Of a stretch of 63,242 nt of DNA, positions 37,895 through 47,081 are shown in pieces. This DNA is from Oceanobacillus halophilus. GTDB taxonomy: Bacteria > Bacillota > Bacilli > Bacillales > Amphibacillaceae. How positions within the stretch are numbered: the stretch's first letter is position 1; each line of letters starts with the position of its first letter. Both the position numbers and the translations under genes were made by a program. The DNA lies in NCBI RefSeq assembly GCF_003628505.1, contig NZ_RBZP01000019.1, positions 1-63,242 on the forward strand, written 5' to 3'. Under the pieces are notes generated by a model. It saw only the letters and a program-made list of their open reading frames with translations, did no database searches and had not been told where the DNA came from.

Positions 37895-39151
37895 TTACTG
37901 ATAAACCAATTGTTGGACGACTTCTTTGTCTGTGTGATCTTTTCCGTCTTTGTATACGACTTTTTCTGGTGTGATGCAGTTGCTTACTGGGCAAACGTTT
38001 AGGCACAGGTGGCAACCTACGCATTTGTCTTCGAGAATGATTGGTTTTCTGTTTTGGCTATCCCATTCGATGGCTTGATGAGAACCGTCATAACAGGAAA
38101 TATAGCATCTACCGCACCCAAGACATTTGTCCATGTCAACGGTTGGGATAATCATAAAGGATCGGTCTAAGTCCTCAGATGGAACGATATTGTCCACGGC
38201 AATTCCAACCAACTCCTCCAGCCTGTCAACGCCGCGTTCATCCATATAATGACTTAGTCCACTAATTAGATCATCGACAATTCGGTAGCCATATTGCATA
38301 ACAGATGTCGTTACTTGTAGATTTCGGCAACCGAGAAGAATGAATTCAATTGCATCCTGCCAGGTCTCAATACCACCCATTCCACTAAGTTCTAAGTCTT
38401 TCAACTCTTCACATTGCGCTAATTCTGTAATAAACCGAAGTGCAATAGGTTTAGCTGCATTCCCAGAATAACCGGAGACAGATGATTTTCCATTGACAAC
38501 CGGTTTCCCTGTCAAATTGTCCAAATCAAGATTCGTCAAACTTTTTATTGTATTAATAGCAGAAACACTTTTCGCTCCGCCTTTCGCTGCAGCAATGGCA
38601 GGAACGGACATTTTCGTAATATTTGGCGTCATCTTCGCAACCACCGGAAGATGCGTACTTTCAACAACTGCCCGCGTATATTTTTCTACGAGTTCTGGAC
38701 TTTGACCAACATCTGCCCCCATGTCATGGCTGGTCATTTGCGGACAGGAAAAATTCAGTTCAATGATATCTGCTCCTGCCTCGGTAACGGCCTTTGCCAA
38801 TGTTCGCCATTCCTCTTCATTAGAACCCATGATGCTGACACCAATTACCTTGGTTGGATAGGATTCCTTCAATTTTTTAATTTCAATGACATTCTTTTCC
38901 AAAGGCAATTCAGAAATCTGTTCCATGTTCTTAAATCCAGTCCAAGAGGAAGGTTCATTGGATATAATATCAAACCTCGGGGAACACTCATTCATCCCTT
39001 CTATCCCAACTGTTTTATAAAAAATTCCCGCCCAACCTGCATCGAATGCCTTAGAAATCTGCTCCGCATTATTACACACAGGAGAGGATGATAAAAAGAA
39101 CGGATTTTCACAATGTACACCCAAAAAATCAATGGATAAATCTTTTTTCAT
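37895..39151 (-). CDS. preA: NAD-dependent dihydropyrimidine dehydrogenase subunit PreA
   Basis: 418 aa. A dihydroorotate-dehydrogenase-like FMN barrel (IELNFSCPQMTSHDMGADVGQ, VAKMTPNITKM, GYSGNAAKPIALRF, GMGGIETWQDAIEFILLG) is followed by a ferredoxin module with two 4Fe-4S motifs (CLGCGRCYISC and CVGCHLCLNVCP). With PreT it reduces uracil and thymine to dihydropyrimidines using NADH. It is downstream of preT by 14 bp. No dihydropyrimidinase gene is in the window, so further breakdown must be encoded elsewhere. Confidence 0.93.
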   Translation of the reverse strand: MKKDLSIDFLGVHCENPFFLSSSPVCNNAEQISKAFDAGWAGIFYKTVGIEGMNECSPRFDIISNEPSSWTGFKNMEQISELPLEKNVIEIKKLKESYPTKVIGVSIMGSNEEEWRTLAKAVTEAGADIIELNFSCPQMTSHDMGADVGQSPELVEKYTRAVVESTHLPVVAKMTPNITKMSVPAIAAAKGGAKSVSAINTIKSLTNLDLDNLTGKPVVNGKSSVSGYSGNAAKPIALRFITELAQCEELKDLELSGMGGIETWQDAIEFILLGCRNLQVTTSVMQYGYRIVDDLISGLSHYMDERGVDRLEELVGIAVDNIVPSEDLDRSFMIIPTVDMDKCLGCGRCYISCYDGSHQAIEWDSQNRKPIILEDKCVGCHLCLNVCPVSNCITPEKVVYKDGKDHTDKEVVQQLVYQ

Positions 39152-39165
39152 GTCGGTTCCAACTC

Positions 39166-40377
39166 CTATTCATTAAAAGTATTCATCATTTTTGCAGCTG
39201 CTTCTTTTCCTTCTGCAACAGCCTGTACAACCGTGTCGCCGCCATTCACCATATCGCCACCAGTAAAGATGCCTGCCGCTTGCTTCCAGGCTTCCGCTTC
39301 ATCGCGTGTCGTTTGTCCTACTGCTAAAATGACGGTATCTGCTTCCAATTCCATCGTTGATCCGTTCGTTACATGTTCAAAACGGACACGTTCTACCTTT
39401 TCATCGCCAATAAAGGCAACAGGCATGAACTCGGAAATAAGTGGAATCCCCATTTGAAAGTCATACATTTTTTCCTTTTGCGTAGCTGGGGCATGTTCCA
39501 GGCTTTCTACAAATACATCATAGATGGAATCAGCGCCTAAAAGCTTACAGGTTGCCGCACTATCCATGGCAACGTCACCACCACCAATAATTACGACATT
39601 ACCAAGGGAGGAATAACTTTCTTTGTTTTCCCTTGCTTTGGATAAAAAGTCTATGGCCGGAAAAATTCCATCTAAATTAGATCCAGGAATATTCAATGTT
39701 TTTGCTTCCCATGTTCCTACACCAACAAAAACACCGTCGTATTTTTCCTTCATTTGCTCCAACTCTTCCGATGTCACCTTATGATTCAGTTCAAATTTCA
39801 CGCCCAATTTTTCCAGCTGGCTGATATCATGATCAACGACTGTTTCCGGAAGACGGTATGGCGGAATCTCATAGCGCAGCATGCCACCAGGCTGACTATG
39901 TTCATCAAAAATGGTAACATCTACACCCTGTTTGGAAAGTTCGGCAGCACATGCTAGACTTGCAGGCCCCGCACCAATACAAGCAACGCTTTTCCCACTG
40001 TATGTATCTGTTTGGCTTAAATAGGTTTTATCCATTTTGCGCTCATATTCTGTTGCAAATTGCTGCAACTTCCCAATTTGTATCGGACTATCAATACCAC
40101 ATCGACTACAAGCTGCTTCACAAAGCTTTTCGTGTGGACAAATAAGAGCACAACTTGCACCTAGAATATTATTTTCACGGATGATTTCTGCTGCTCCGTT
40201 TACATTTTTAAAACGTATACTTCGGATGAACTGATCTGGAGCTGTACCAGAAGGACAGCCATACTTACATGGGGCATCCTCGCATAGCAAGCACCTTGAA
40301 GCTTCTTCCATCGCCATACGGAAATCAAACGCTTCCACTTGTTCTGGCTCATACTCGACTGTTGGATTTACTACCAT
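39166..40377 (-). CDS. preT: Dihydropyrimidine dehydrogenase subunit PreT
   Basis: 403 aa, GltD-like flavoprotein that passes electrons from NADH to PreA. The N-terminal Cys-rich region binds 4Fe-4S clusters (CLLCEDAPCKYGCPSG, CALICPHEKLCEAACSRCG). The FAD site is VACIGAGPASLACAAELS and the NAD site VVIIGGGDVAMDSAATCKLLGA. AGGAGG lies before the ATG. Middle gene of the operon DUF1097-preT-preA. Confidence 0.93.
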   Translation of the reverse strand: MVVNPTVEYEPEQVEAFDFRMAMEEASRCLLCEDAPCKYGCPSGTAPDQFIRSIRFKNVNGAAEIIRENNILGASCALICPHEKLCEAACSRCGIDSPIQIGKLQQFATEYERKMDKTYLSQTDTYSGKSVACIGAGPASLACAAELSKQGVDVTIFDEHSQPGGMLRYEIPPYRLPETVVDHDISQLEKLGVKFELNHKVTSEELEQMKEKYDGVFVGVGTWEAKTLNIPGSNLDGIFPAIDFLSKARENKESYSSLGNVVIIGGGDVAMDSAATCKLLGADSIYDVFVESLEHAPATQKEKMYDFQMGIPLISEFMPVAFIGDEKVERVRFEHVTNGSTMELEADTVILAVGQTTRDEAEAWKQAAGIFTGGDMVNGGDTVVQAVAEGKEAAAKMMNTFNE

Positions 40378-40427
40378 AACGATAACCTCCTAATTTTCCT
40401 CAAATTCATGTATGCTGTTTGAATACT

Positions 40428-40943
40428 TCACTTTATAAACTGAGCTGCTTCTTTCTCATCTGGAACATGTGTATCACGGGATTGATGGTAGTGTTGTGGG
40501 GCAAGCTTCCGGTACCAGTCGGAGAATTTTTTCCCAAGCTCTGCACATAGAAAGCCAAGTAACGCACCACTCAAAAGGGACAATAGTAGTACAAACCATC
40601 CCCCGCTAATAGCAAAAGTGGAAAAACAGCCAACAAAAATTCCAGGCGTGTAATTCATCAATCGTACTTTTCCAAGTAAACACATGATACTGGTTACAAT
40701 CCCACTAAAAATCGCCGCACCCCCAGGAATATCGACCACACCAGATAAACCGAGGATCAACAGACCACAGGCAACCCCTGTGGTATTGCAAAGCATGGCT
40801 TTCCCCATGGCTTTCCCACCACCTGTTCCAACGGCAAAAAACGTGGTACACCCAGCAAACCCAGCCCAGGTTAACATCCCAAACAGCGGGGCAATAAAAG
40901 ACCATATCCCACACAACAAGCCGGTAGCTAAAACACTAGCCAT
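40428..40943 (-). CDS. DUF1097 membrane protein
   Basis: 171 aa with five hydrophobic segments and repeated Gly-rich turns (FFAVGTGGGKAMGKAML, NTTGVACGLLILGL). The pattern is that of DUF1097 proteins often found near nucleobase or amine catabolism genes. It is the first gene in the preT-preA operon, with GGAGGAGG before the start. It could be a transporter-like partner for pyrimidines, but this is context only. The 200 bp upstream shows no clear operator. Confidence 0.75.
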   Translation of the reverse strand: MASVLATGLLCGIWSFIAPLFGMLTWAGFAGCTTFFAVGTGGGKAMGKAMLCNTTGVACGLLILGLSGVVDIPGGAAIFSGIVTSIMCLLGKVRLMNYTPGIFVGCFSTFAISGGWFVLLLSLLSGALLGFLCAELGKKFSDWYRKLAPQHYHQSRDTHVPDEKEAAQFIK

Positions 40944-41146
40944 TCTTACCTCCTCCTAAAACTATAATGTGAAATAACAAACAAACTTACAAACTCCTAA
41001 ACTCAATTTATAAACAAGAAAGCATTCAGTTACATAACCCAATTGTAAAGGCTTAACCAATATCGGTAAATATGTTTGTTCAACGTTTCACAAATGTTTC
41101 TTAACTAACCACTAACGGTACCAACAGTAAAAAGAGGAAAAACCGG

Positions 41147-41927
41147 GGGACGCGGGGACAGGTTCCTCGTCCCAGGCTGTCTATCAACCGACATGACCTT
41201 TTTATCAACCGACTTGTCCATTCTATCAACCGCCTTACTCTTTCTATCAACCGCATCACTCTTTCTATCAACCGCCTTACTCTTTCTATCAACCGCCTCA
41301 CTCTTTCTATCAACCGCATCACTCTTTCTATCAACCGCATCACTCTTTCTATCAACCGCATCACTCTTTCTATCAACCGACTCACTCTTTCTATCAACCG
41401 ACTCACTCTTTCTATCAACCGACTCACTCTTTCTATCAACCGACTCACTCTTTCTATCAACCGACTCACTCTTTCTATCAACCGACTCACTCTTTCTATC
41501 AACCGACTCACTCTTTCTATCAACCGACTCACTCTTTCTATCAACCGCCTCGCTCTTTCAACCCCCTCACTCTTTCTATCAACCGCCTTACTCTTTCTAT
41601 CAACCGACTTACTCTTTCTATCAACCGACTTACTCTTTCTATCAACCGACTTACTCTTTCTATCAACCGCCTTACTCTTTCTATCAACCGCCTCTCTCCC
41701 TCTATCAACCGACTCAATCTTTCTATCAACCGCCTCGCTCTTTCTATCAACCGCCTCGCTCTTTCTATCAACCGCCTCGCTCTTTCTATCAACCGACTCA
41801 ATCCCTCTATCAACCGACTCAATCCCTCTATCAACCGACTCAATCCCTCTATCAACCGACTCAATCCCTCTATCAACCGCCTCAATCCTCAACATACCGG
41901 GGGACGAGGAACCTGTCCCTCCGTCCC
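41147..41927 (+). repeat. Composite element: 21-bp array A3 flanked by inverted REP-like palindromes
   Basis: The left REP is at 41147-41173 and the right at 41901-41927. Between lie 34 units of 21 bp, core TATCAACCG from 41182 to 41871. One unit near 41560 has lost four bases (TTTCAACCCC), which shifts every later unit by four and breaks any reading frame across the array. Unit variants are blocked (CTCACTCTTTC, CTTACTCTTTC, CTCAATCCCTC). Longest array in the window. Confidence 0.93.
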
Positions 41928-41994
41928 CCGAAAAATTTAATCCCACCTTCCTCTTGTTTTGTTCGATTATATTTATGAAAGGGAGGTGAGAAAC

Positions 41995-42219
41995 ATGGCA
42001 ACAGCAGCTCTAAAGAATTCCACGATGCAGTTGGTTTTTAACGATGGAAACGATTTGGAAACTGGTTTACCAGTGTACAAGTACAAAACATTCAGCAACA
42101 TCAAGACTACTGCTACTCCGGACCAGTTACATGCCGTAGCTACAACGATTGCTAGTCTACAGGAGAGACCACTTTTCAACGTGGTTCGTAAAGACAATTC
42201 CGATATTATCGGCGAATAA
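41995..42219 (+). CDS. DUF1659 domain protein
   Basis: 74 aa, start at ATG 41995 (MATAALKN) after GGGAGGTGAG. Small acidic/basic protein with the family segment LVFNDGNDLETGLPVYKYKTFSNIKTTATPDQLHAVATTIASL. DUF1659, DUF2922 and YvrJ genes occur together in many Bacillaceae, and all three are here in that order. Function unknown. Confidence 0.85.
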   Translation: MATAALKNSTMQLVFNDGNDLETGLPVYKYKTFSNIKTTATPDQLHAVATTIASLQERPLFNVVRKDNSDIIGE

Positions 42220-42263
42220 CAGATTAAAGGATTTACGAATTCATATGGAAAGGAGGGAAATCC

Positions 42264-42482
42264 ATGAAAAAACTAGAACTTAAATTTAAAAACGAGGATG
42301 GCAAAACCGTCACCTACTCCATCGAAAATCCAATAGAACCAGTAGAAGCTTCAACGGTTAGTGCAGCAATGGATGAGATTATTTCACAAAATGCTTTCAC
42401 ATCCAATGGCGGAGATTTAACAGCAAAATACAGCGCACGCGTTGTAGAAAATATTGTAGAGGACATTGACTTAGGATTATAA
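42264..42482 (+). CDS. DUF2922 domain protein
   Basis: 72 aa with the DUF2922 pattern KKLELKFKNEDGKTVTYSIENP and a C-terminal AKYSARVVENIVEDIDL. AAAGGAGGG precedes the ATG. It is 44 bp after the DUF1659 gene and is followed by a terminator at 42494-42527. Function unknown. Confidence 0.85.
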   Translation: MKKLELKFKNEDGKTVTYSIENPIEPVEASTVSAAMDEIISQNAFTSNGGDLTAKYSARVVENIVEDIDLGL

Positions 42483-42493
42483 ATTACATGAAG

Positions 42494-42527
42494 TAGACCA
42501 GCAGCCCAGATTGCTGGTCTATTTTTT
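42494..42527 (+). terminator. Terminator after the DUF2922 gene
   Basis: TAGACCAGCA and TGCTGGTCTA form a 10-bp stem followed by TTTTTT. Confidence 0.9.
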
Positions 42528-42555
42528 CTAAGCAAACTAGAAAGGAGGCTACGTC

Positions 42556-42687
42556 ATGGAAGCATGGGTAACATTCATCACCGAAGTAGGTTTTCCCATA
42601 GCGGTAACATTTTATCTACTCCACCGAATCGAAGGAAAACTAAACCAGCTGATCGAATCGATTCACAGTCTACCAGACAAAATGTAG
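42556..42687 (+). CDS. YvrJ family protein
   Basis: 43 aa: a short N-terminal hydrophobic helix (WVTFITEVGFPIAVTFYLL) then an amphipathic basic stretch (HRIEGKLNQLIESIHSLP). This is the YvrJ pattern of very small Bacillus membrane-associated proteins. AAAGGAGG lies before the ATG. A REP pair begins three bases after the stop. Function unknown. Confidence 0.85.
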   Translation: MEAWVTFITEVGFPIAVTFYLLHRIEGKLNQLIESIHSLPDKM

Positions 42688-42689
42688 AG

Positions 42690-42760
42690 GGGACATGGGG
42701 ACAGGTTCATTGTCCCTATTTTCCATCTTACCTGGGACGAGGAACCTGTCCCTCCGTCCC
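42690..42760. repeat. Inverted REP pair without cargo
   Basis: REP copies at 42690-42716 and 42734-42760 in inverted orientation with only 17 bp between. They form a long hairpin directly after the YvrJ stop. Confidence 0.9.
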
Positions 42761-42883
42761 CCTCAAGGCTAAAAATTACCTATATAAAAAGAGGATTAAA
42801 TAGATTTTTGTCGAATAAAGTAAATATGCAATGGAAGGCATTGCATTTCCATTGCAAAAAATAAAGGAGAAAGGATTGAAGTA

Positions 42884-43621
42884 ATGAAAGAAAAGAACGA
42901 ATCCATTAAAAAGGTTTTGGAATTTTCCCAATCGAAAACCAATAGGAAACAGTTTCGACATGATTATCCTATTCCTAAAGAAATAAGAGATGAAATGATG
43001 ACGGAAATTTATGCTGACTTCACGAAATATGTTACCCTTTGTCATTATGATCAACTTCACCCACAGCTTCATGAGTTCAGTGAGGAGCATCAAACCAAAC
43101 CTGATAAAAGAGGTGCGCTGGAATATAATCTATTTTGGTCTATCATAAACTATCTTGCAGATGAAAATTCGGAAAGTAGTTGTGTGGAGGACTATATTGC
43201 AGAAAATTACCTTCATCTAAAGACAAAACCTTTAATAACCTCCTGGTTGCGAGAGTGGGACAAGGCAATACCTAAATTTTATTATGTTGGCTACAAATAC
43301 AATGATCGTTCCTTCGTTGTCGTTGACATGCTGGAAAATAAAACATTGGATGTAATCGTATATAATCAAGACGCAGTTCCCCCTAAAAAAGGCGAAATCG
43401 TCATGGGTATATTGATTCCAGAAGGGGATGCATTATATTTCCCAATCATTGATTTTTATCATTTTGATTTTACAGCTAGAGAAGAAATAGGAAGGCATAT
43501 CCTCTACTACTTCGAAAAGTATTTAAAAGACTTCACGCTAAGAGAAGCATTTTTCCACGTTCTATCCGCAGCATTGCAAGTCGAGCAATATTTCTCCAAA
43601 GAACATACATCTTCCCAATAA
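42884..43621 (+). CDS. Uncharacterised protein
   Basis: 245 aa, soluble, no membrane segment or signal. Not recognised. The C-terminal half looks alpha/beta (FYYVGYKYNDRSFVVVDMLENKTLDVIVY, then KKGEIVMGILIPEGDALYFPIIDFYHFD), followed by helices. AAAGGAG precedes the ATG. Upstream is TTTTTGTCGAATAAAG (42797-42812), like the TTGTCGAATATAGA box found in REP-element cargo, so the promoter region may derive from such an element. A strong terminator follows. Probably monocistronic. Confidence 0.7.
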   Translation: MKEKNESIKKVLEFSQSKTNRKQFRHDYPIPKEIRDEMMTEIYADFTKYVTLCHYDQLHPQLHEFSEEHQTKPDKRGALEYNLFWSIINYLADENSESSCVEDYIAENYLHLKTKPLITSWLREWDKAIPKFYYVGYKYNDRSFVVVDMLENKTLDVIVYNQDAVPPKKGEIVMGILIPEGDALYFPIIDFYHFDFTAREEIGRHILYYFEKYLKDFTLREAFFHVLSAALQVEQYFSKEHTSSQ

Positions 43622-43640
43622 ATGCTTGTTTAAGCAAACC

Positions 43641-43680
43641 AAAAAGGTTCTGAGCCCAGAAGCGAAGCCAGAACCTTTTT
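43641..43680 (+). terminator. Terminator after the uncharacterised gene
   Basis: AAAAAGGTTCTG and CAGAACCTTTTT form a 12-bp stem with a 16-nt loop. A degenerate REP (43691-43718) follows. Confidence 0.9.
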
Positions 43681-43729
43681 TGCTTTATGTGGACAAAGGG
43701 ACAGGTCCCTCTGTCCCCTGGCCTCCCAC

Positions 43730-44725
43730 TTATATTTTAATAATTGCTTTTGTAATACCGTGCCGAGGATAATTTGCTAGTACTTCTGGTACTTCTTCTA
43801 ATGAGAGCGTATGCGAGATTAGTGATAAGACGTCCAGTTTTTCTTGGCCAAGCAAATGGACGGAGTCTTGCAGTGTAAAGGGATTGATAAAGGAACCATG
43901 AATGTTTAATTCTTTACGAAAGATGTCATAAGCCGCAATGTTAATGGCTGTTGTTGGAGATGGGACACCGAACAGCAGAACCTCAGCGCCTTTTGCAGCA
44001 CTGCCAATAGCTGTTTCAATGGTTTCTTTCCTACCAACACATTCAATAACTAAATCATAATCCCCTATAAACTCATTCCTGTTTGTATACGTTTGATCAG
44101 CACCTAAAGCCAGTAATTGCTCATGTTTTTTCGTATCTATCTCACAAACGTCGATTTGATATGGGTTTTTCAAGCGAACGGTTTGTAAGAACAAGGACCC
44201 TATGAAACCACCGCCGATAATTAACACTTTGGAGTAGGGTTTAATGCCCTTAATTTGGTCAAATCCATGCAGGACACAACTCAAAGGCTCCACTAAGGCT
44301 CCTGCTTTAAGTGGTATCGTATTTGGCAGTTTCAGACAGTTCGCTTCTGGAACAGCACAATATTCCGCCATTCCTCCATTTCTTGTAACGCCAATGGCAG
44401 ATAGATTATCACAAAGCTGGACACGACCTTGTCTGCAATAATCACACTTCCCACAATAACTATTCGGATCAACCGCTACATGATCGCCAACCTGAATCGT
44501 CGTAACTTCCTCACCTACCGCAACCACTTCCCCTGAAAATTCGTGGCCCAATGTAATTGGTGGCGTCACTTCCGCCGATCCTGGTTCCCCATGAAAGATA
44601 TGAACATCCGTACCACAAATACCACAATACTTCACATTAACTAAGACTTCATCTTGATGAATAGTAGGTTGTTCCACCTCTTGCACACTCATTTTTTCTT
44701 TTTCAGTTAAAACTAAGGCTTTCAT
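43730..44725 (-). CDS. Zinc-dependent medium-chain dehydrogenase
   Basis: 331 aa. The catalytic zinc site is CGICGTDVH and GHEFSGEV, the structural zinc cysteines are in CGKCDYCRQGRVQLC, and the NAD fold has VLIIGGGFIGSLFLQ. It belongs to the polyol/threonine-dehydrogenase-like branch, so sorbitol-, galactitol- or threonine-type activity are options. Start chosen at ATG 44725, six bases after AGGAGG; the upstream ATG at 44731 touches that site. A cre-like site at 44829 suggests catabolite repression, fitting a sugar-alcohol role. Confidence 0.85.
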   Translation of the reverse strand: MKALVLTEKEKMSVQEVEQPTIHQDEVLVNVKYCGICGTDVHIFHGEPGSAEVTPPITLGHEFSGEVVAVGEEVTTIQVGDHVAVDPNSYCGKCDYCRQGRVQLCDNLSAIGVTRNGGMAEYCAVPEANCLKLPNTIPLKAGALVEPLSCVLHGFDQIKGIKPYSKVLIIGGGFIGSLFLQTVRLKNPYQIDVCEIDTKKHEQLLALGADQTYTNRNEFIGDYDLVIECVGRKETIETAIGSAAKGAEVLLFGVPSPTTAINIAAYDIFRKELNIHGSFINPFTLQDSVHLLGQEKLDVLSLISHTLSLEEVPEVLANYPRHGITKAIIKI

Positions 44726-44828
44726 CGTCATCCTCCTCGTGAAAAATAGGGCCGGTTCTAGTTGATCGTTTATAAGGATGATAATCGAACCATCTCTATT
44801 TAACTATCAATTGTCTGTAGATTTACTT

Positions 44829-44842
44829 AGAAAACGTTATCA
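44829..44842. promoter_or_regulatory. Possible CcpA cre site before the dehydrogenase
   Basis: AGAAAACGTTATCA matches TGWNANCGNTNWCA at all but the first base. It lies about 100 bp upstream of the start. Confidence 0.45.
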
Positions 44843-44879
44843 ATAAACATTTTAATACATCATGCTTAAATTGAACAGG

Positions 44880-45098
44880 GGGACACGGGGACAGGTTCCT
44901 CGTCCCAATCTACACCTGTCATAAATAGACTGCTATTTTAGTAGAGAAAGTTACACGAAAAAACAGCACCCGTTATGGTGTGCTGTTTTTTTAATATATA
45001 TTACAAAAGCATTTTCCTGTTAACAAACGTTTGTTTGAGTCTCCATTCTATATAAAATGAGCTCAAATACTGGGACGAGGAACCTGTCCCTCTGTCCC
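44880..45098. repeat. Composite REP element with terminator cargo
   Basis: The left REP is at 44880-44906 and the right at 45072-45098. Cargo: terminator AAAAAACAGCAC...GTGCTGTTTTTTT (44958-44992) and CAAACGTTTGTTTGA (45024-45038). A decayed third REP (45108-45128) runs into tatA. Confidence 0.9.
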
Positions 45099-45101
45099 CT
45101 T

Positions 45102-45320
45102 CTACCTGGACGAGGAACCTTCGTCCCCTTCACCTTGAAAGGCTTTTTTTGCTTCTTCTACTGGTTCGGTTATGTCGTCGACTACTTCTTTCGTTGAGTT
45201 TCTGAATTCACTTAATGTTTGACCGACTGCTTTTCCGAGTTGTGGAAGTTTGGATGGTCCGAATATAATCAATGCAATCACTAAAATAATAATTAAACCA
45301 GGTACTCCGATATTCATCAT
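45102..45320 (-). CDS. tatA: TatA-type twin-arginine translocase subunit, repeat-derived tail
   Basis: 72 aa. The N-terminal helix ([31 protein letters not shown]) has the [11 protein letters not shown] hinge and amphipathic helix of TatA. It forms the pore with the TatC encoded in the same operon. The last eight residues (GDEGSSSR) and stop come from a decayed REP sequence at 45108-45128. Last gene of tatC-subunit3-GMC-tatA. Confidence 0.92.
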   Translation of the reverse strand: MMNIGVPGLIIILVIALIIFGPSKLPQLGKAVGQTLSEFRNSTKEVVDDITEPVEEAKKAFQGEGDEGSSSR

Positions 45321-45341
45321 TTTGTTCCCCTCCTTTTTTTA

Positions 45342-47057
45342 TTAGACTAATGCTCCTGCGCCTTCTTTTAAGTATTTAATCATGCCTTCTGTTGCGTGGT
45401 AAGTAAGTGCCGCTGCCGTAGTTGTCGGGTTTGTAACACCAAAATGAGGGAATGCAGAGGCTCCACATACAAATAGATTGTCCATATCCCACATTTGTAG
45501 ATATTTATTTACAGCTGAGTTCGAAGAGTCTACCCCCATAATAGCTCCGCCTCCATTATGTTGGTATGCAAGGCCGCCACTAAAATGTTCAGCAGCAGGG
45601 GCTGGCAGTATATGAGTAGCACCCATTTTTTCTAGTATTTCAATTTGTTTAGCTTGAATAAATTTATGAATTTCCATATCATTTTCGGAATAGTCCCACG
45701 TTATCCGAATCAATGGATCTCCATTTTCATCTTTATACGTTGGATCTAAATCTAGATAATAATCTTTGTAGGGCAATGTTGCCTTTTGACTGACTAGTGA
45801 CAAAGCACGATTATGATAGAATAAAGACTGCTTTTTAAACTCCTTTCCCCACTGCGGTGTATCCGGAGAGGTTAGGTTTGTTGCTATAGGTGCATTCCCA
45901 GAAAAACGAATTTCAATTTCTCCCCCATGAAGAAAGTTTAGGTTACTATGATCAAATAAATCACCAGTATAATCAGTGAATGACATTCCGTATGCACCAG
46001 TTGTAGCATAATTATTGAACTTTTGATCATCAAACAAACCGGTAGTTGAAGTTCCAAAGTGGTGATCGGTAAAGTTTTTTCCTATTACTCCTGTTCCCGT
46101 TTCAGGATTATATGGTTCTCCAATTTCCGATAATAACAACAACCGAACATTATTAAACACAAAACTAGTTAAGACAACCAAATCCGCTGGTTGTTCAAAT
46201 TCTTCTCCTGTTCTCGTATCTTGGTATAGTACACCTGTCGCCTTTCCATTTTCATGCAAAACCCGAATAACTTTTGCGTGTGTTCGAAGGTTAAACTTCC
46301 CAGTTTTTTGAGCTGTAGGGATAACCGTTACAACAGGATCTGCCTTTGCTCCATATTCGCAATAATTAGGTGTACAAAATGCACAGTATTGACAAGCATT
46401 TAGTTTTTCTCCATCAGGATTGGTGTATGCTTGAGAAACAGTACCTGTTGGAATCATAAATGGTTTATATCCCATTTCCTTCACTACTTTTTCAAACATG
46501 CGAATTCCTTCATTCTTTTTAAGCGGAGGATTCGGATAAGGATTAGAACGTTCTGGATAATTTGGGTCTGGTTCTCCAGAAATACCTGCCATTTGTTCAA
46601 ACATATCAAAATGCGGTTCTAACTCATCATACGTAATACCCCAATCTTGAAGCGTCATATTTTCAGGTATTTTATCTTCACCGTACTTTTCAATGGTTTT
46701 CGAACGAATTTCAAAATCATATGGATAATATCGATGTGTCTGTGCTCCCCAGTGACTTCCTCCACCACCGACACCTTCACCTACTACTGCCATTCCTTGA
46801 TCCCGAATGGGTACAGCTTCGTCGTCGAGCGTGTTTCTTACTGTATAACTTTCACTTTTTAAACTCTGAGTCCCCCCTCCCCTATGCGTATACCGCAACT
46901 CATCATGCGTATGCAAATAATCCTTCAAATTCTTCTCTTTCCCTTTATCCAATCCCACAACATTAAATCCCGCTTTCGTCAGTTCTGCAGCAACAATACC
47001 TCCCATCCAACCGACACCAACGGTTACAACATCCACTTTGTCTAATTTTTTCGCCAT
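45342..47057 (-). CDS. GMC family FAD-dependent dehydrogenase (gluconate/sorbitol dehydrogenase-like large subunit)
   Basis: 571 aa. The dinucleotide fold is near the N-terminus (VDVVTVGVGWMGGIVAAELTKAGF with Glu/Asp-type end LDKG), GEGVGGGGSHWGAQTHR is a GMC signature, and the C-terminal active-site region has HNGGGAIMG and TNPTTTAAALTYHATEG. CQYCAFCTPNYCEYGAK may bind a metal cluster, as in membrane-bound gluconate 2-dehydrogenase. It has no signal of its own and probably crosses the membrane bound to the Tat-signal subunit encoded upstream. Substrate unknown (sugar, sugar acid or polyol). Confidence 0.87.
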   Translation of the reverse strand: MAKKLDKVDVVTVGVGWMGGIVAAELTKAGFNVVGLDKGKEKNLKDYLHTHDELRYTHRGGGTQSLKSESYTVRNTLDDEAVPIRDQGMAVVGEGVGGGGSHWGAQTHRYYPYDFEIRSKTIEKYGEDKIPENMTLQDWGITYDELEPHFDMFEQMAGISGEPDPNYPERSNPYPNPPLKKNEGIRMFEKVVKEMGYKPFMIPTGTVSQAYTNPDGEKLNACQYCAFCTPNYCEYGAKADPVVTVIPTAQKTGKFNLRTHAKVIRVLHENGKATGVLYQDTRTGEEFEQPADLVVLTSFVFNNVRLLLLSEIGEPYNPETGTGVIGKNFTDHHFGTSTTGLFDDQKFNNYATTGAYGMSFTDYTGDLFDHSNLNFLHGGEIEIRFSGNAPIATNLTSPDTPQWGKEFKKQSLFYHNRALSLVSQKATLPYKDYYLDLDPTYKDENGDPLIRITWDYSENDMEIHKFIQAKQIEILEKMGATHILPAPAAEHFSGGLAYQHNGGGAIMGVDSSNSAVNKYLQMWDMDNLFVCGASAFPHFGVTNPTTTAAALTYHATEGMIKYLKEGAGALV

Positions 47058-47081
47058 GGTATTCCCTCCTGTATTCTATCT

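Noticed and set aside
37524..38024. 166-codon minus-strand ORF
   Set aside because: It crosses a REP element and the 3' end of preA in another frame; composition is not protein-like.
41101..41978. Repetitive ORFs of 261-281 codons across array A3
   Set aside because: Same artefact; a 4-bp deletion inside the array switches the frame and repeat peptide, so no single protein is conserved.
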